A DNA stretch of 64,000 nucleotides from Glandiceps talaboti (taxonomy: Eukaryota > Hemichordata > Enteropneusta > Spengelidae), in assembly GCF_964340395.1 (NCBI RefSeq), contig NC_135560.1, positions 24,221,175 to 24,285,174 of the forward strand. The letters are read 5' to 3'. The notes beneath the pieces are model-generated. The model saw nothing but the letters and a program-made list of their open reading frames with translations. It did not search any database and was not told the DNA's origin. A program made the translations under genes and the position numbers. Positions 52,601-63,630 of this stretch are shown here, piece after piece (position 1 is the stretch's first letter; each line of letters starts with the position of its first letter).

Positions 52601-54213
52601 TCTATGGATGGACTTACCCATTTTTTCCAAACAATGATACAGTTGTACCACCTACTGGAATGGCTTTCCTTGGTCCATACAGATCCCATACAGTAAATGC
52701 AGCCTGTTATGAATATATTGAAATATCATAAATAAGATAGAAAACAGGAGGAAACATCGCATACATGATTTTAATAGTGCAACTCAACTTATTCAATTTC
52801 TCTTCCCAATATTATGTGTATGTGATTATGATTAGGATAATAACACAGCATTTAAATGACTGACATCAGGATGGTAAAGAACCTGCCATGTAGGGATTTT
52901 GCTCTTACTTTTCCCTTACCAGACTCAGGTTTTGGCTTGCAGTCATTTACTTTATTGGAACTTTAGCTAGAAGTTCTTACTGGATTTTTAAGAACCAACT
53001 CAAGACAGTTGAACTATGCAATGCACTACCATATTATTAAATCTTCACTGCAGGAAATAATAATCTAATTATAAATTTGAATAAACAACTGCAAGCACAA
53101 AATTCCCACATGACTGGATTCTAAGCTTGGTAGAACCCTGATATAACATGAAAATATGAACCTACCTGTGCACTTCTAGGCAAATCACAGAATCTGACGG
53201 GTAGTGTCAACCATTCATTCCAACTATAAATAAACAATACAAATATGAGAATATTAAATATTGTACTCTAATACAAACATCACAGAAAGACAATAATTAA
53301 AGGGGAACACCACTCCAGGAAATAATGACATATTTGTAAACTACAGGTTCCAGAAAGTCATTTCATGATTTGTAAAGTACGATTTCAGTAACATTGTGCC
53401 TCATTTGGGAATTTTTGCTGTTGGCCGGTGACAGTGACGGCATCATGGGAGTCAACAGAAAACCATAAACAACAGGTGAATAATGAATATTCATAGAGTT
53501 TTCACTGAAGATAATAAGCACTTAGGAGTCATGAATATTCATTGTTCCCCTATTGCATATCCAGAATGATGGCCTCTTGTCAAGGCCATGATAGCCATTA
53601 TGTATATCAATAAATATAGGTGAACATCTCATAGGAAATAAACTTGAAACTTGATAGAATATAAGTGAATAATTGGTAAGTTTCTCACTTCCAACGTGTG
53701 CTGAATGGCCTGTAAGAAGTCCTTGTTGGCAGGCCCAGAGGTCTTCCATCGGCAAACACTTGACATGTGACGTACATATCTGAACACCCATCTTGATATA
53801 AACCAGAATAACGTAGCTGTGGGTCTTCCACTAATGCCCTGAAACTCTTCCGTTCTCGTGTCCCTTCAAGGGTGCCTCTAGAGTAGATAGATTAATAAAA
53901 TATATGCATATCACATGTAATCACAGCTGTGCGTACAACTTCTTCAAACGATTCATAAGTTGTTATGGTTCGGGGTTTTGGTCTTGAGCATGATCTCTTC
54001 CGGGCTCAAAGCTTGCAAGTCGTGCCAATGTTTTGATACATAGAACACATCTGACACGTCAACTTAAATTCATTTTTCTAGAGTAGTTCAATTGTTTGGC
54101 TTCAAATCTCGTGTTTAATCATAACGTAGCTATACTTACATTTTAATTTGAACATTTACGTCCAAATCACAGCTGTAAACATAGGTGAATCTGTCTGCTC
54201 CCGGGGCCGCCAT
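40659..54213 (-). CDS. PIK3C3: Phosphatidylinositol 3-kinase catalytic subunit type 3 (VPS34)
   Basis: Twenty coding exons, 5' to 3': 54213-54140, 53877-53689, 53223-53166, 52703-52618, 52361-52148, 50860-50765, 49965-49894, 48468-48364, 47900-47622, 47311-47172, 45874-45745, 45206-45030, 44600-44484, 44310-44041, 43820-43686, 43320-43236, 42653-42410, 42089-41999, 41381-41256, 40673-40659; one frame of 900 residues (human 887). The order is C2 domain ([54 protein letters not shown]), helical domain ([41 protein letters not shown]), a Ser/Pro-rich linker, then the lipid kinase domain ([22 protein letters not shown]). Catalytic GVGDRHLDN (Asp756, Asn761) and DFG (Asp774) are intact. The enzyme phosphorylates phosphatidylinositol to PI3P on endosomes and phagophores, with VPS15, Beclin 1 and ATG14 or UVRAG. 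The last exon has just 15 coding bases (YWKR, stop), matching the vertebrate YWRK end. Four introns carry large minisatellites close to a donor. Confidence 0.97.
40900..41152. repeat. ~36-bp minisatellite, about 7 copies
   Basis: Unit ACAACTTGTCCCTTGCACTG AGTGCTGTAGTATAT. In the last PIK3C3 intron, about 100 bp on the donor side of exon 19. Confidence 0.9.
42950..43185. repeat. Dispersed repeat, copy 2 (other copy at 9030-9270)
   Basis: Lies in PIK3C3 intron 16. Same block order as copy 1, including GAATGAAGACAAATAC, ATGACCAGGGTATAAA and CATGTGGTATA. Confidence 0.6.
43450..43682. mobile_element. SINE-like fragment
   Basis: Contains GGAGGAAACGGGAGTACCCG GGGAAAACC, a block shared by widespread animal SINEs, followed by ACCTGGGCTAAATC and TTAACCACCGTGCTCAC at a tRNA-like end. 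In PIK3C3 intron 15, abutting the exon 15 donor at 43685. Family and limits are uncertain. Confidence 0.5.
46381..47141. repeat. 38-bp minisatellite, 20 copies
   Basis: Unit GTAACAATAAATCTGTAAGC plus CTATGCTAGCAGATATGA; two-state site (GTAAGCC/GTCAGCC/GTCATCC). Ends about 30 bp from the donor of PIK3C3 exon 10 (47172). Confidence 0.95.
49116..49866. repeat. 69-bp minisatellite, 11 copies
   Basis: Unit AACCATCAATGTGTTGAGTC and on through AGTGGTTGGTGTATAAACTA. Two units carry an extra AGTAAC. Being 23 codons long it keeps a plus frame open for 214 codons, which is not a gene. The repeated AACTAACCATCAA resembles the exon 7 donor of PIK3C3 at 49887-49898. Confidence 0.95.
50569..50670. mobile_element. 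102-bp fold-back MITE with perfect 20-bp terminal inverted repeats
   Basis: TAGACTGAAAAG... at 50569-50588 is the exact reverse complement of 50651-50670, with a 62-bp middle that is itself partly palindromic (CTTACGTAAC against GTAACTTGTAAG). The ends read TA...TA, as for a Tc1/mariner-type TA target. In PIK3C3 between exons 6 and 7, near the exon 6 donor. Confidence 0.8.
50998..51102 (-). repeat. Dispersed repeat, minus copy of the 53299 family
   Basis: Its reverse complement (AAAGGGGAATGCCACTCA..., GGTTCTGGAGAGTCATTTCA, TGATTT) aligns with 53299-53400. Family unknown. Confidence 0.6.
51122..52130. repeat. 85-bp minisatellite, about 12 copies
   Basis: Unit GTAATAACAGTGGTTAGTAC, TACAACTATAAACTTGAAGG, TATTCACATGATAATACTAT and so on. 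Ends within about 20 bp of the donor of PIK3C3 exon 5 (52148). Confidence 0.95.
53299..53640 (+). repeat. Dispersed repeat beginning AAAGGGGAACACCACTCC
   Basis: The first 100 bp match 50998-51102 in the opposite orientation, both inside PIK3C3 introns. The rest (GTGACGGCATCATGGGAGTC..., AATAATGAATATTCAT) probably belongs to the same element; the right limit is uncertain. Confidence 0.5.
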
Positions 54214-54998
54214 GTTTATGTACTGATGCATCCTGGGAAATTTAACTTTTATATGAGGCGTAATACAGGTAGTACATTTCTGCTATATAGAAATAACAGG
54301 ACACTTGTCATGTCTCCTAAAAAAATTGAACAAACAGACTACGATAACAAGTCACTATCTCAGTGTCAAGCGTCTCCAATCGCTAAGACAACCGATAGCT
54401 TAGCATGATTTGCATGAGAAAGGAAAGGTTTTACCTTGTCTGACAATTAAAAACGAAAGCATTGTGCCGAGTTGACCCGAATGAATGGAAGTGTTCATCG
54501 GGTGTGTTCGTCCAACGTCCTACGATTCGTTTCACCTGACAATAAAGAACTTCCTGTAAAATGGCACAAGAGTATTTAGAGAAAAATCCAATTCTTTTAT
54601 TTCACTGTCAAAATGTAAATTCGAGAAGGATCCACCCTTTGGGAGAGTTAACCTTGGTCCAATAGACGTTCGCTGAAAAGGCTCATCATAATATGTAGAG
54701 AGTGCATTATTGGTCATTGAATACAATAGTCGGGTGGAAATAAAGAAGGGTTAGTCACGGTATAGTAAACAGCGAAAGACCTCAGTGGCAGCTGATTTTT
54801 ACGTCTAACAGGTTAAGATATCTCAAGAACGGCATAGGTCTCCGGTCATTTGAGAACATAAATACAACGATTTCTTAAGACACCGAGAATCTTCGATCTA
54901 GCTCGGTACGGATATTGTCGCCTGTTTTTTTACATGAATCTATTGTGAAATTGAAATCAAACGGTTAACGTCGGCGGTGGCCCTAAAAGACCGGTAAA
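54214..54998. promoter_or_regulatory. Divergent promoter region between PIK3C3 and the membrane-protein gene
   Basis: 785 bp between two start codons facing away from each other. The PIK3C3 ATG lies in AAACATGGCGGCC, close to the YY1 element AAGATGGCGGC, and the other ATG in AAAATGGC. A minus-strand frame at 54532-54726 is open but matches nothing recognised. A bidirectional promoter is inferred from layout; two separate promoters are possible at this distance. Confidence 0.45.
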
Positions 54999-57900
54999 AT
55001 GGCTGAGACGGGCAATGGGATTACAGCTTTAGATACTGTACAACGGGGCTCCATTGGACAAGATTTGGAACGACAATCATCTCGAGCTCCCGTCGAAAAG
55101 AAAATGGGATCACGATCTGGAAATAGTTCCAATACAGGCAGTGTTGTAAGTATAATTCAAATTTCAACGAATCTTTTTGATATGTGTATTCATCGAGCTA
55201 ATAAATTTGACAATTGTTGTGAGGTCATTCCTCGGCAACTGTGAAATCGTGGACAGGAGAATTAAATTGGGTAATCTTTCGAAAAATAGAAAACCAAAAT
55301 AGGAACACGAATTACAAAGGTAATCGTAAAACTAGAACAATCTATAGACATGGGATATTGTTAGAATAGACTACTTTATTGGTCAGATACACTATTTGTG
55401 TACACCTTTCAACGTTAAAGAAATGTTATTAATAACAAGACCGTCATAACAGGTCCAAAGAATAATGGTCTAATAGTAGTTAACAAATTCACAAACCTTT
55501 GAGCTATTAAGTTCTATAATTTGACACGAGAACCAAAACAGGGCTACCGGGCTTACGCCAATGGTGGCTGCCATATTGGATAATGTCGAAATCCCTAAAT
55601 GCACTGAAATCGAAACCTCTAAGGACAGGGTAGTGTTCAGCAACCAATTAATACCAACTGTTACAATAAAATATACTTATAGTACGTTCGTTCCTCCTTT
55701 GCCTTGTCCGTTGTGATTGTGTACCCCTCTGAAAGAAACAGCTAAATTGCCGTAAAACTTAATTATGCTATGTGAAGAGATTGGTAATTATTATGTAATT
55801 TTACAAATAAAAATACGTGTATATAGTCAATGGGTGTGGCTGAATGAATAATAAGTCATGACATGTGTGGTAAGTGTTTGGTGTATGATATGATTACTAA
55901 ACTTCTAATTTTTGCGTCAGAACGTACAGATGACCTTAAGCTTACTGTAGGTGGGAAAGAAACTCAGATCTTAAATTGACACATAAAGTATCAATTGTTC
56001 GTATCAGCTGGAGGGTACATGGATTCAGGCTGGTGACTTAAATTTGGGTCACTCTATGACACTCGGAATGAATTCCCGTCTCCTGGTTCTCGAGTCGCCA
56101 CACATAGGTACAGCAATCTATTCCTGTAAACTTATTGAGAGTGTTTTTTGACGTGACCACTATAATAGGACTCGTTAGTCGTCCGTCCCTATCTTTCATT
56201 TCGTGAAAGTAAAAATTCCGAACTGTCAGTTAGCATTCCTGCATAGATAAAGGTGACCAGAAACAAGTTTACGGGCGAACCTATTCAATTCAGTCAATAG
56301 ACCGACTCACTTTAAGTCCCGGGACAAACCCCGCCAAGATTCCAAATGGGTCACCTGTGTAACGAGAGCTAACAATGAATACATATAGGCGTCTACGAAA
56401 GACATAAATTTACTATCAGCTTTGATTTGTGAAATTCATGGTGTAGTGTACGTTTTGTCACATATCCATAAGTTCATGGGAAACTATTGTGGGCATATGA
56501 TGGACTGAACAATAGTCAGGGTTGATGGTGACGTCACTATAGACTTGAAGAAAAACGATACATGTTGTTCCTAGACTTAAAAGGCATTGTCTACCTTGAG
56601 TACAAGCATTGTCTACTTTTTGAGAACAAGTTACAGAATAGAAATAAATGATAATGACTAATTGAAAACTAGACTGATAAAATAACACAATCTGCAGTAT
56701 TATGTAATCTTTTGATTGTCTACACGAACACGTCTTATCTGAATTGCGTCTATCCCTTCTTCACTCATGCTTTCACGTAGAATAAATTCATTAATACAAA
56801 AGTATTGTAGATATAAAGAAACGGTTATATTTATACCGTATCCACGATCCCAGATGAAAATAAAAAGTCGCACTAACAGTCACCTTACTCTCTATTCCTA
56901 CATTACAAGAACCCCCCCCCCCCAATCAAAACCGAATATGTACAATCGTTATATTTTTTGTTCAAGATATTCGTTGGTTGGTTGGTTGGTTGGTTGGTTG
57001 GTTGGTTGGTTGGTTGGTTGGTTGTACGATCCTCTCAGATAATATCGGGGTATGGTAAAGCTGTTTACGTGTACATCACAGATCCTTCCCGGACCGATAA
57101 AGAGCTGAATCACATTTAACGAGTATAGTTTCAAATCATAGTTATAGTCCAATTTTATTAAACTCAGGACATTCATAATTTTCAATGGCTGTATCGTCAT
57201 GTATGTCAATTGACTTTAATAAAGTAATATTCAGTGAGGTTGTCATATGTGTATTATGCTTTCACCTTCAATATCGAACAATTCATTGAACATACTCGAT
57301 AAGTGATGTCTATATTGTATTCACCCAGTGTCTCTTCAATATTTGAATAGTTCCTCATTGTGACTGCCATTGTGACTTCAACAATACTGACATGTATAGT
57401 GATTACACTTTTATCACTAACAACTTACATTGGTGGCGTTTTGATGAACATTTCAAAATGATACCAATAAGATTACATCGCTGATACCATCACACAGTCA
57501 CAATGTAATATTTCGTTGGTGATTCAATTGTATGGTGATATCGTATGTGTAGATGTGTATACCTACTTGTCTTTCTACATTTGTCACTTTCCCCTCTTTA
57601 TAGTCACCAATTGATTTTTAATTTTTATCAATTCCTCAATTTCGTCCCCTTTTCTAAAATATCTTATATTTAAATATTCGTTGTAAAAATTAGAACCGAG
57701 TAATCCATAAACCACTATCTACTCTACTCAACTTCCCTCTCTGTCTATGTCCCCCTCCCTTTCTCTGACACTCCCCCATCCCTAAACTCTCTCTCTGTCG
57801 CTCCTGTCTCGGTCTGTGTATCTATCTGTATGTATGTATGTATGTATGTATGTATGTATGTATGTATGTATGTATGTATGTATGTATGTATGTATGTATG

Positions 57901-60900
57901 TATGTCTCTGTCTAATGTATTTCGCTCTCTCTCTCTCTCACACTCACTCACTCTCAGTCTTCTTTGGTAATAATAGACCATGTACGGTCAGGTATCATGC
58001 TTTGACTTCTGGCGTTCCTTAGGTAAACAACACATCCGTCCTACGCCATCGGACAAATGGTCAAATGGACAGATAGATTTTCTGTTATTGGAGAAAAGTG
58101 AAGTGTTGTTTTCCCACTAGTACAGCGAACTATTATTGGTGATGTATTTTTATTGTTTAAAGAAAATCTCATAATGTTACAAAACTAAATAAACTATTAA
58201 GTATTAGTACTAGGTTACCCCAACCTTGTATCACCAAGGATTCTGACGTAAGTGGTTCTGATTATCATTTCGATGGCAAGAGACACTTTTAAAGTGTCCT
58301 TGAAACAAATGTCCTATTGGTGAATGAGGGTGGAAGTACAATGAAAGGGAACGTGGGCTGATAAATAAATATAATAGGGCTGATACAATATGACTACATA
58401 GTGGAAAACTTTAGTCCATATTTTCAAACTTAAAATGAGGACCTTTAAAGTTTTTCCTTAAAACCATTTTTAATAATTACTTGATAATCATAATACACCT
58501 GTTCATGATGTGAGATTATTAAACTGACGTCATAATTGCTGTAGCTAATAGGTCTAGCGTTGCTTTTGCGAGAAAGACAATGTGCCAACTGTTCACTGAA
58601 AGTGAAGTAAATACGAAATACTGAACTCTATATCTCTTTCAGGCTAAATGCCGATAAAAAAACATAATGTATATCGGGTATACACAATTCGTTGAACATT
58701 ATAATATAGATGTTCTCGGACGTCTATGGTCATTTTGTGAATTTAATGGGGTGACGTCATTAATTATTATGTCATTTCCCATTCACATATACCCTATGAC
58801 ATTGTTTAACATAATGTATCACAGGGTGGATACATTGTACCACTACTAACATAACAACGCATACACTTTGTGAAATGCGTGTTTTGTCACCGTCCTTTGA
58901 CCTCAGCAATCAGAAAAGCGGCCAGCAATACAAAGACCGGGTCACTTAATTATTGGACACACACCTGACAAGCCTAATAACTATGACCTGAACGTACCTT
59001 TCCAAGTGGTTGACAAATGCTGTCATGCTTCTGTGATGTTATCTATATATTCTTTCGAGAAAACACATCATGACAACATCAGCAGAGCCTGAGGGGAGGG
59101 GGTTAAATTCTCTTTGTAAACGAATTTTAAATGCTACTGTATGTAAAGTTATGAGGATCTATAAAAGTTTGAAAGTGTCTGGTTCTTCATCTACCCTTTA
59201 TGATTTTCGGTAACATCCAAAGGGACACAATATTGATATATATAGGATATGGTGTAGTGCGGGTAGGGATACTGATAGGTTGAAAAGGGAGAAAAATGAT
59301 ATGTGCTCGTATGTGGCTGGTTGTATACCCGAGTAATGTGAATGTGATTTGAAACTTCGACCCTCATAATGAACAAGTAGCTAAAGTACCACGCCAAAGC
59401 TAGCTTGACGTAAAATAGTCAACAAACACAATTCAATAGTGGCAAATGTGACGATATATGTTGAATGTCGTCCTAGACAACTGATTCAAACTCTTAATTC
59501 GACCATGCTGGAAAGGTGATGGTATGTCTTGTGGTTTCTATGGTTACGATAGAACAGTGCATGTAGTATGTGGAATTATATATATGTCTAACACCATTAA
59601 TTTAGTAACTATCAGGCGTGCATGTCTCCAAAATAGTTCGTTATAAAAACTGTTCAATAGCTAGACGTATAATGATCGTCATCAAATTTCGGGAATGTGA
59701 TCTCGGATGACCTTTTAGTAAAAGACAAGCTCGACCCATCGCTACTGATTGGTTGAGTTTACAATAGCATACATTGCCACGCCGAGTGTATTATGTCGTA
59801 GGTGTAGAAACCATACTATTATCATATGCGGTCCTTGAACCATCTTGCTCATGATTCTCGCCAATGTTCTGCTGAAATTTTGGCCATTTTGACAAGCCCA
59901 CGCATCCGATAACTAACAAAAAGGCACTTCATCTCAAAGTCCTGCATTGATGCGACTCATCTCCCATTAAGTTGCTAGTTGTCAAAGTACAATATAATGC
60001 ATCCCTAAATGGTGAAAAGTTTTGGCATTTATGTTGTTGAAATCTGAAGACTGTAATGTCCAATACACTACAATTATTGTGTTTTTTGTAGTTGTGCAAC
60101 GAATCCTGTAGTCCAGAGATAAGTAGCTACGTGTCAAACGAGTCCACTTAAATGGGTCAATTTTTGTGAAAGTTGAGATATTCTGGTTATTGATATCAAT
60201 ACATCGCGGCGATATGAGTACACGATTCGTGATACAAAATTCGAATTTTCGAAGCTACTTTGGTTTCGATGGCGCAGTATACTAATTAGTTTTTATACTA
60301 TAAGAATCTAACGGTTTATCATCATAATACCAGTACATTGAACTGGAATCCATTTCGTGTCTAGAAAAGTGAAAAGTATATGCTACGAATGTGTCATCAA
60401 TGTTTGGAATAAAGTCCGTATCTAATTCTTATTGATAACAAAAAAAAATAAAAAATTGTAGTTTTTGATGTGTTGGGATCATGGATAGAATTTTTATCAA
60501 AATTATAATGTGGAAACTGACATATATAGGAACAAGCTAGAACTAATTAACGGTGGACGGTGACTGACTGGATTTATTGGAAGTCATCTGTGTTTTGGTT
60601 GCCACGATGCTGTATACCAGAAGTGGACGTGAAAATCGGTGAACAATTAATACCGCTTGTCTTCGACATTATAATGGTTGTATGTCACACCAGTCAAATT
60701 AATTTTAGCATTTATATGAATAATCTATTACGATGTCGTCATTAAAAGTGTTGGCGGTATGATATAGCAACAGTCGAGGGCAATTGTATCAATGACATGT
60801 ACGGGTAATTTCAACCACCTGTTGCAGCTTATATATTTGGCCATCTAATCGACTGCTGTGTTTGGCACTCCATTATTCATCATGTCAGTGGGTATATACA

Positions 60901-63630
60901 CTGTGTTGGTTTATCATGTACGAACACGTCCTTAGTGGTTCCCTTTTCCTTGATTAACTGTTATAAATTTATTTGTCAACCTTTTTCCTACTCGTCCGAA
61001 ATGAACATGATGTCACGGTTGTTGTACTGCCAGATTGCATTATGGTTATAATGTGATACTAGCTGAGTATGGTCGTCATGTATGTGTACCAATCGTGTGA
61101 CAACATGTTGCCATGACTTCAATCACCTGGCCTGATGCCCAATTCGAATGTCACAATGGTCATTCTAAATTATGCAAACATAACAGTGTGGTTTTATGGT
61201 ATCCATTTCATAATTCACTTTCAACCAATTCGTTTGTCAGGAAATAATCATAATTCAAGGTAACAATTTAGCGTTCAAAATATTCCCCCAACACAACTTC
61301 TTTAAAATCACTTATAGATTTTTATAAAAACTAACTTGTTGTCATAGTGATGGTTCTAAGGCTATCTTCATGCTATTCCTGGTTGATATGTAGAATAGAG
61401 GAACAGATTGCCATGCAGCCTGTTTTACAAAATCCAAAACTAAAACATTTGACAATAGGAACTGTTTGTCATCAAACACTTCAAATACAGGGCTTTTAAA
61501 GGGTTCTAACTAGCTTCTGAACTGTCAACATTATTAATTCATTGGCTGGGTTCAGAAATATAAACATAGGTTATAGTTCGAAAATTCATTACTAGTTAGT
61601 ACATTGCTTATAAATGTTTATATCTTTAGACATTCAAATATTTGACTCAACTATAAATGATTATCTGGAATTATAGTAAAACACAGCGACAGCAATCAGG
61701 CTATAGTAAAACACAGTGACAACAACCAGGCTATAGTAAAACACAGTGACAACAAATCAGGCTATAGTAAAACACAGTGACATCGATATTGACAACAAAT
61801 CAGGCTATAGTAACACACATCGACAACAATCAGGCTAAAACGATAACATTAGTAGTCATGGCAATACCTTGTTAACGCCACTGATATAAATATGATTCCA
61901 AACGTAAATCTGTGTACATATTAGCTATTTCATTTGCCATATTCTTCATTTCTAATGTTTGGTTAGTTCGTAAGTTTAATTATTCGTCTAGTTCTGGGGC
62001 CCTCGCTTTATATATCAGACCACCAACTGAGATACACAAACTGGTGGTCTGAGTTTATATTAAATTTATCAAATGAGTCAATCAAACGATTTCAACCCAC
62101 TTTTTCAGATGTATAGTCGTTGTCACTAAACTTGTATTTACGATCTTTTGTTGTTGTTGCTGCTGCCCCTGTTGCTGCTGCTGTTGTTGTTGTTGTTGTT
62201 GTTGTTATTTCCGGTTATTTTCTCACTATCGGAAAACACTAGTGGTGTGCAGGTTTCCCCAAAATATCACGATACTAAACATTCACTTTTTCTTACCTTG
62301 AAAATCAACATTTTATCCGTGCGTTAAAGATTGTTATTGGTTTTTATTAAGTACGTTAAATCTTCTTCTTTGTTCGTCAACAGCGTATGAAGTTGAAAAA
62401 AGTTGATGAATATGAAGCTAAGGATGCACAAATGAACGCTGTTTTCGGTATAGCCCCACGAGAAGTCAAAAATACTTTGAAAATGAACCCACTTTATGAC
62501 CAAGGAGGTGTTGGAGTCATCGAAGTGTCAGAAACAGACGCAAAAGCCGCAAGTTCTTCAAAGAGATCACGGCGATCCAGCGGCGACAAGTCACACAGAC
62601 ATAGTTACACAAGGGATGACCCTGATGAAGGAGAAACCAAAATAGCATATGGAAGGAATTTTATGTACGGGAAAAGTACTGAGATACCGAATGAATCCAA
62701 TGGAAACGCCGTGGGAAGACAGGACAATCCAGTACAATTAGTAAGAATCTAACGATTTCAGTTTATAACGCTATAACGTCTGTATTTTATGTCAATCTTT
62801 TGTCAAGAATTCGTCGAAAAATAAAATTCGTGAGTACTAATCACCACAACTCTTAATGGTATTATTAAACTGTGTTTTTTTCTGCCCAAATAAGGATAAA
62901 ATACCAGCTGATCTCGATCCTGCTTGACGCTGTGCGTTTGTACTATTCAAAATCAATACCTGTTTCGTGCCATTCACTACAGAGTTATCTGTGCATTCAC
63001 ACACAAAATTGAACCCTTGTGGCCTCTCTTCAAATATGTTTGAAATAACTGACATACATCATAAATTCAGTACTCTGTAACACATACATCGTATGTTTTC
63101 CCTTTTCTTTGACAGAAAACACAGGGCAGGGTGATGCCATCAAGAATTAAGAGGGTAAGTATATCATGAATAAATCCGATCAAATTGAAACATACGTGAT
63201 CAAACGCAAAAAAAGAGTATCTTGGACTGTTATTAATGCTGTGAATTATTCTTGTTAGTTAGTATACCCCCTCACCTAAATGTAATCGTCCAGAAGACCA
63301 AAATTCTACATGGCATAGATCAAGCCACAGTCCTTGTCTTGCTTTACTAACTATGTCGATATCCATGCATCATTCTTACATATCAGTGTTATGATTGTAA
63401 CTATATAACGTCGTGGCCTTGCTTTTAATTCACAGAGTTCAAAATATCCAAACTTCGAAAAGTCCAACGGATATCATAATGGTGAGAAAGATGGAATGGA
63501 TGATAACAGTACTCCACCAAACAGAGCCAGGAGATGGAGATTAATTATGTTATTAATCCTAGTAATCCTAATCCTCGCGTTGGCTCTAGTCTTAGTTCTT
63601 TACTTCCTCACAAGAGAAAACGAGTCGTGA
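54999..63630 (+). CDS. Unrecognised protein with one C-terminal membrane helix
   Basis: Four exons: 54999-55145, 62384-62740, 63116-63154, 63436-63630; all phase 0 with good GT-AG sites, giving 245 residues. Residues 1-211 are hydrophilic and probably disordered: Ser/Gly-rich near the N-terminus (SRSGNSSNTGS), a possible folded or binding motif around residues 50-90 (KKVDEYEAKDAQMNAVFGIA, NTLKMNPLYD), then Ser/Arg/Lys-rich. A basic RARRWR precedes a strongly hydrophobic stretch (about residues 217-239, Leu/Ile/Val/Ala only until Tyr-Phe), followed by only six residues and a stop. This is the layout of a tail-anchored protein. Alternatively it is the cytoplasmic and membrane part of a type II protein, such as an M13-type ectopeptidase, if another splice form continues past the window. 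I do not recognise the family. Intron 1 is 7.2 kb. Confidence 0.72.
56912..57023. repeat. C-run and (TTGG)n repeat
   Basis: Twelve C at about 56912-56923 and fifteen TTGG units at 56963-57023 in intron 1 of the membrane-protein gene. Confidence 0.9.
57826..57904. repeat. (TATG)n microsatellite, about 20 units
   Basis: In the same intron, flanked by CT-rich DNA. Confidence 0.95.
61672..61835. repeat. ~30-bp tandem repeat, about five copies
   Basis: Unit of the form CAGGCTATAGTAAAACACAG TGACAACAAT; copies diverged and one is longer. Confidence 0.8.

Larger units (their letters stand above)
55146..62383. other. 7.2-kb first intron of the membrane-protein gene
   Basis: No coding sequence recognised. 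Holds a C-run then a (TTGG)n repeat at 56912-57023, a (TATG)n repeat at 57826-57904, a roughly 30-bp tandem repeat at 61672-61835, an 11-bp perfect hairpin at 62015-62052 and a TTG/CTG repeat at 62148-62207. A YY1-like GCCATATTG lies near 55570. The remainder looks unique. Confidence 0.55.

Noticed and set aside
54532-54726. 64-codon minus-strand frame upstream of PIK3C3
   Set aside because: No recognised similarity, no clear splice sites, and it lies in a promoter interval; considered as an upstream exon but PIK3C3's own ATG exon fits the family start.
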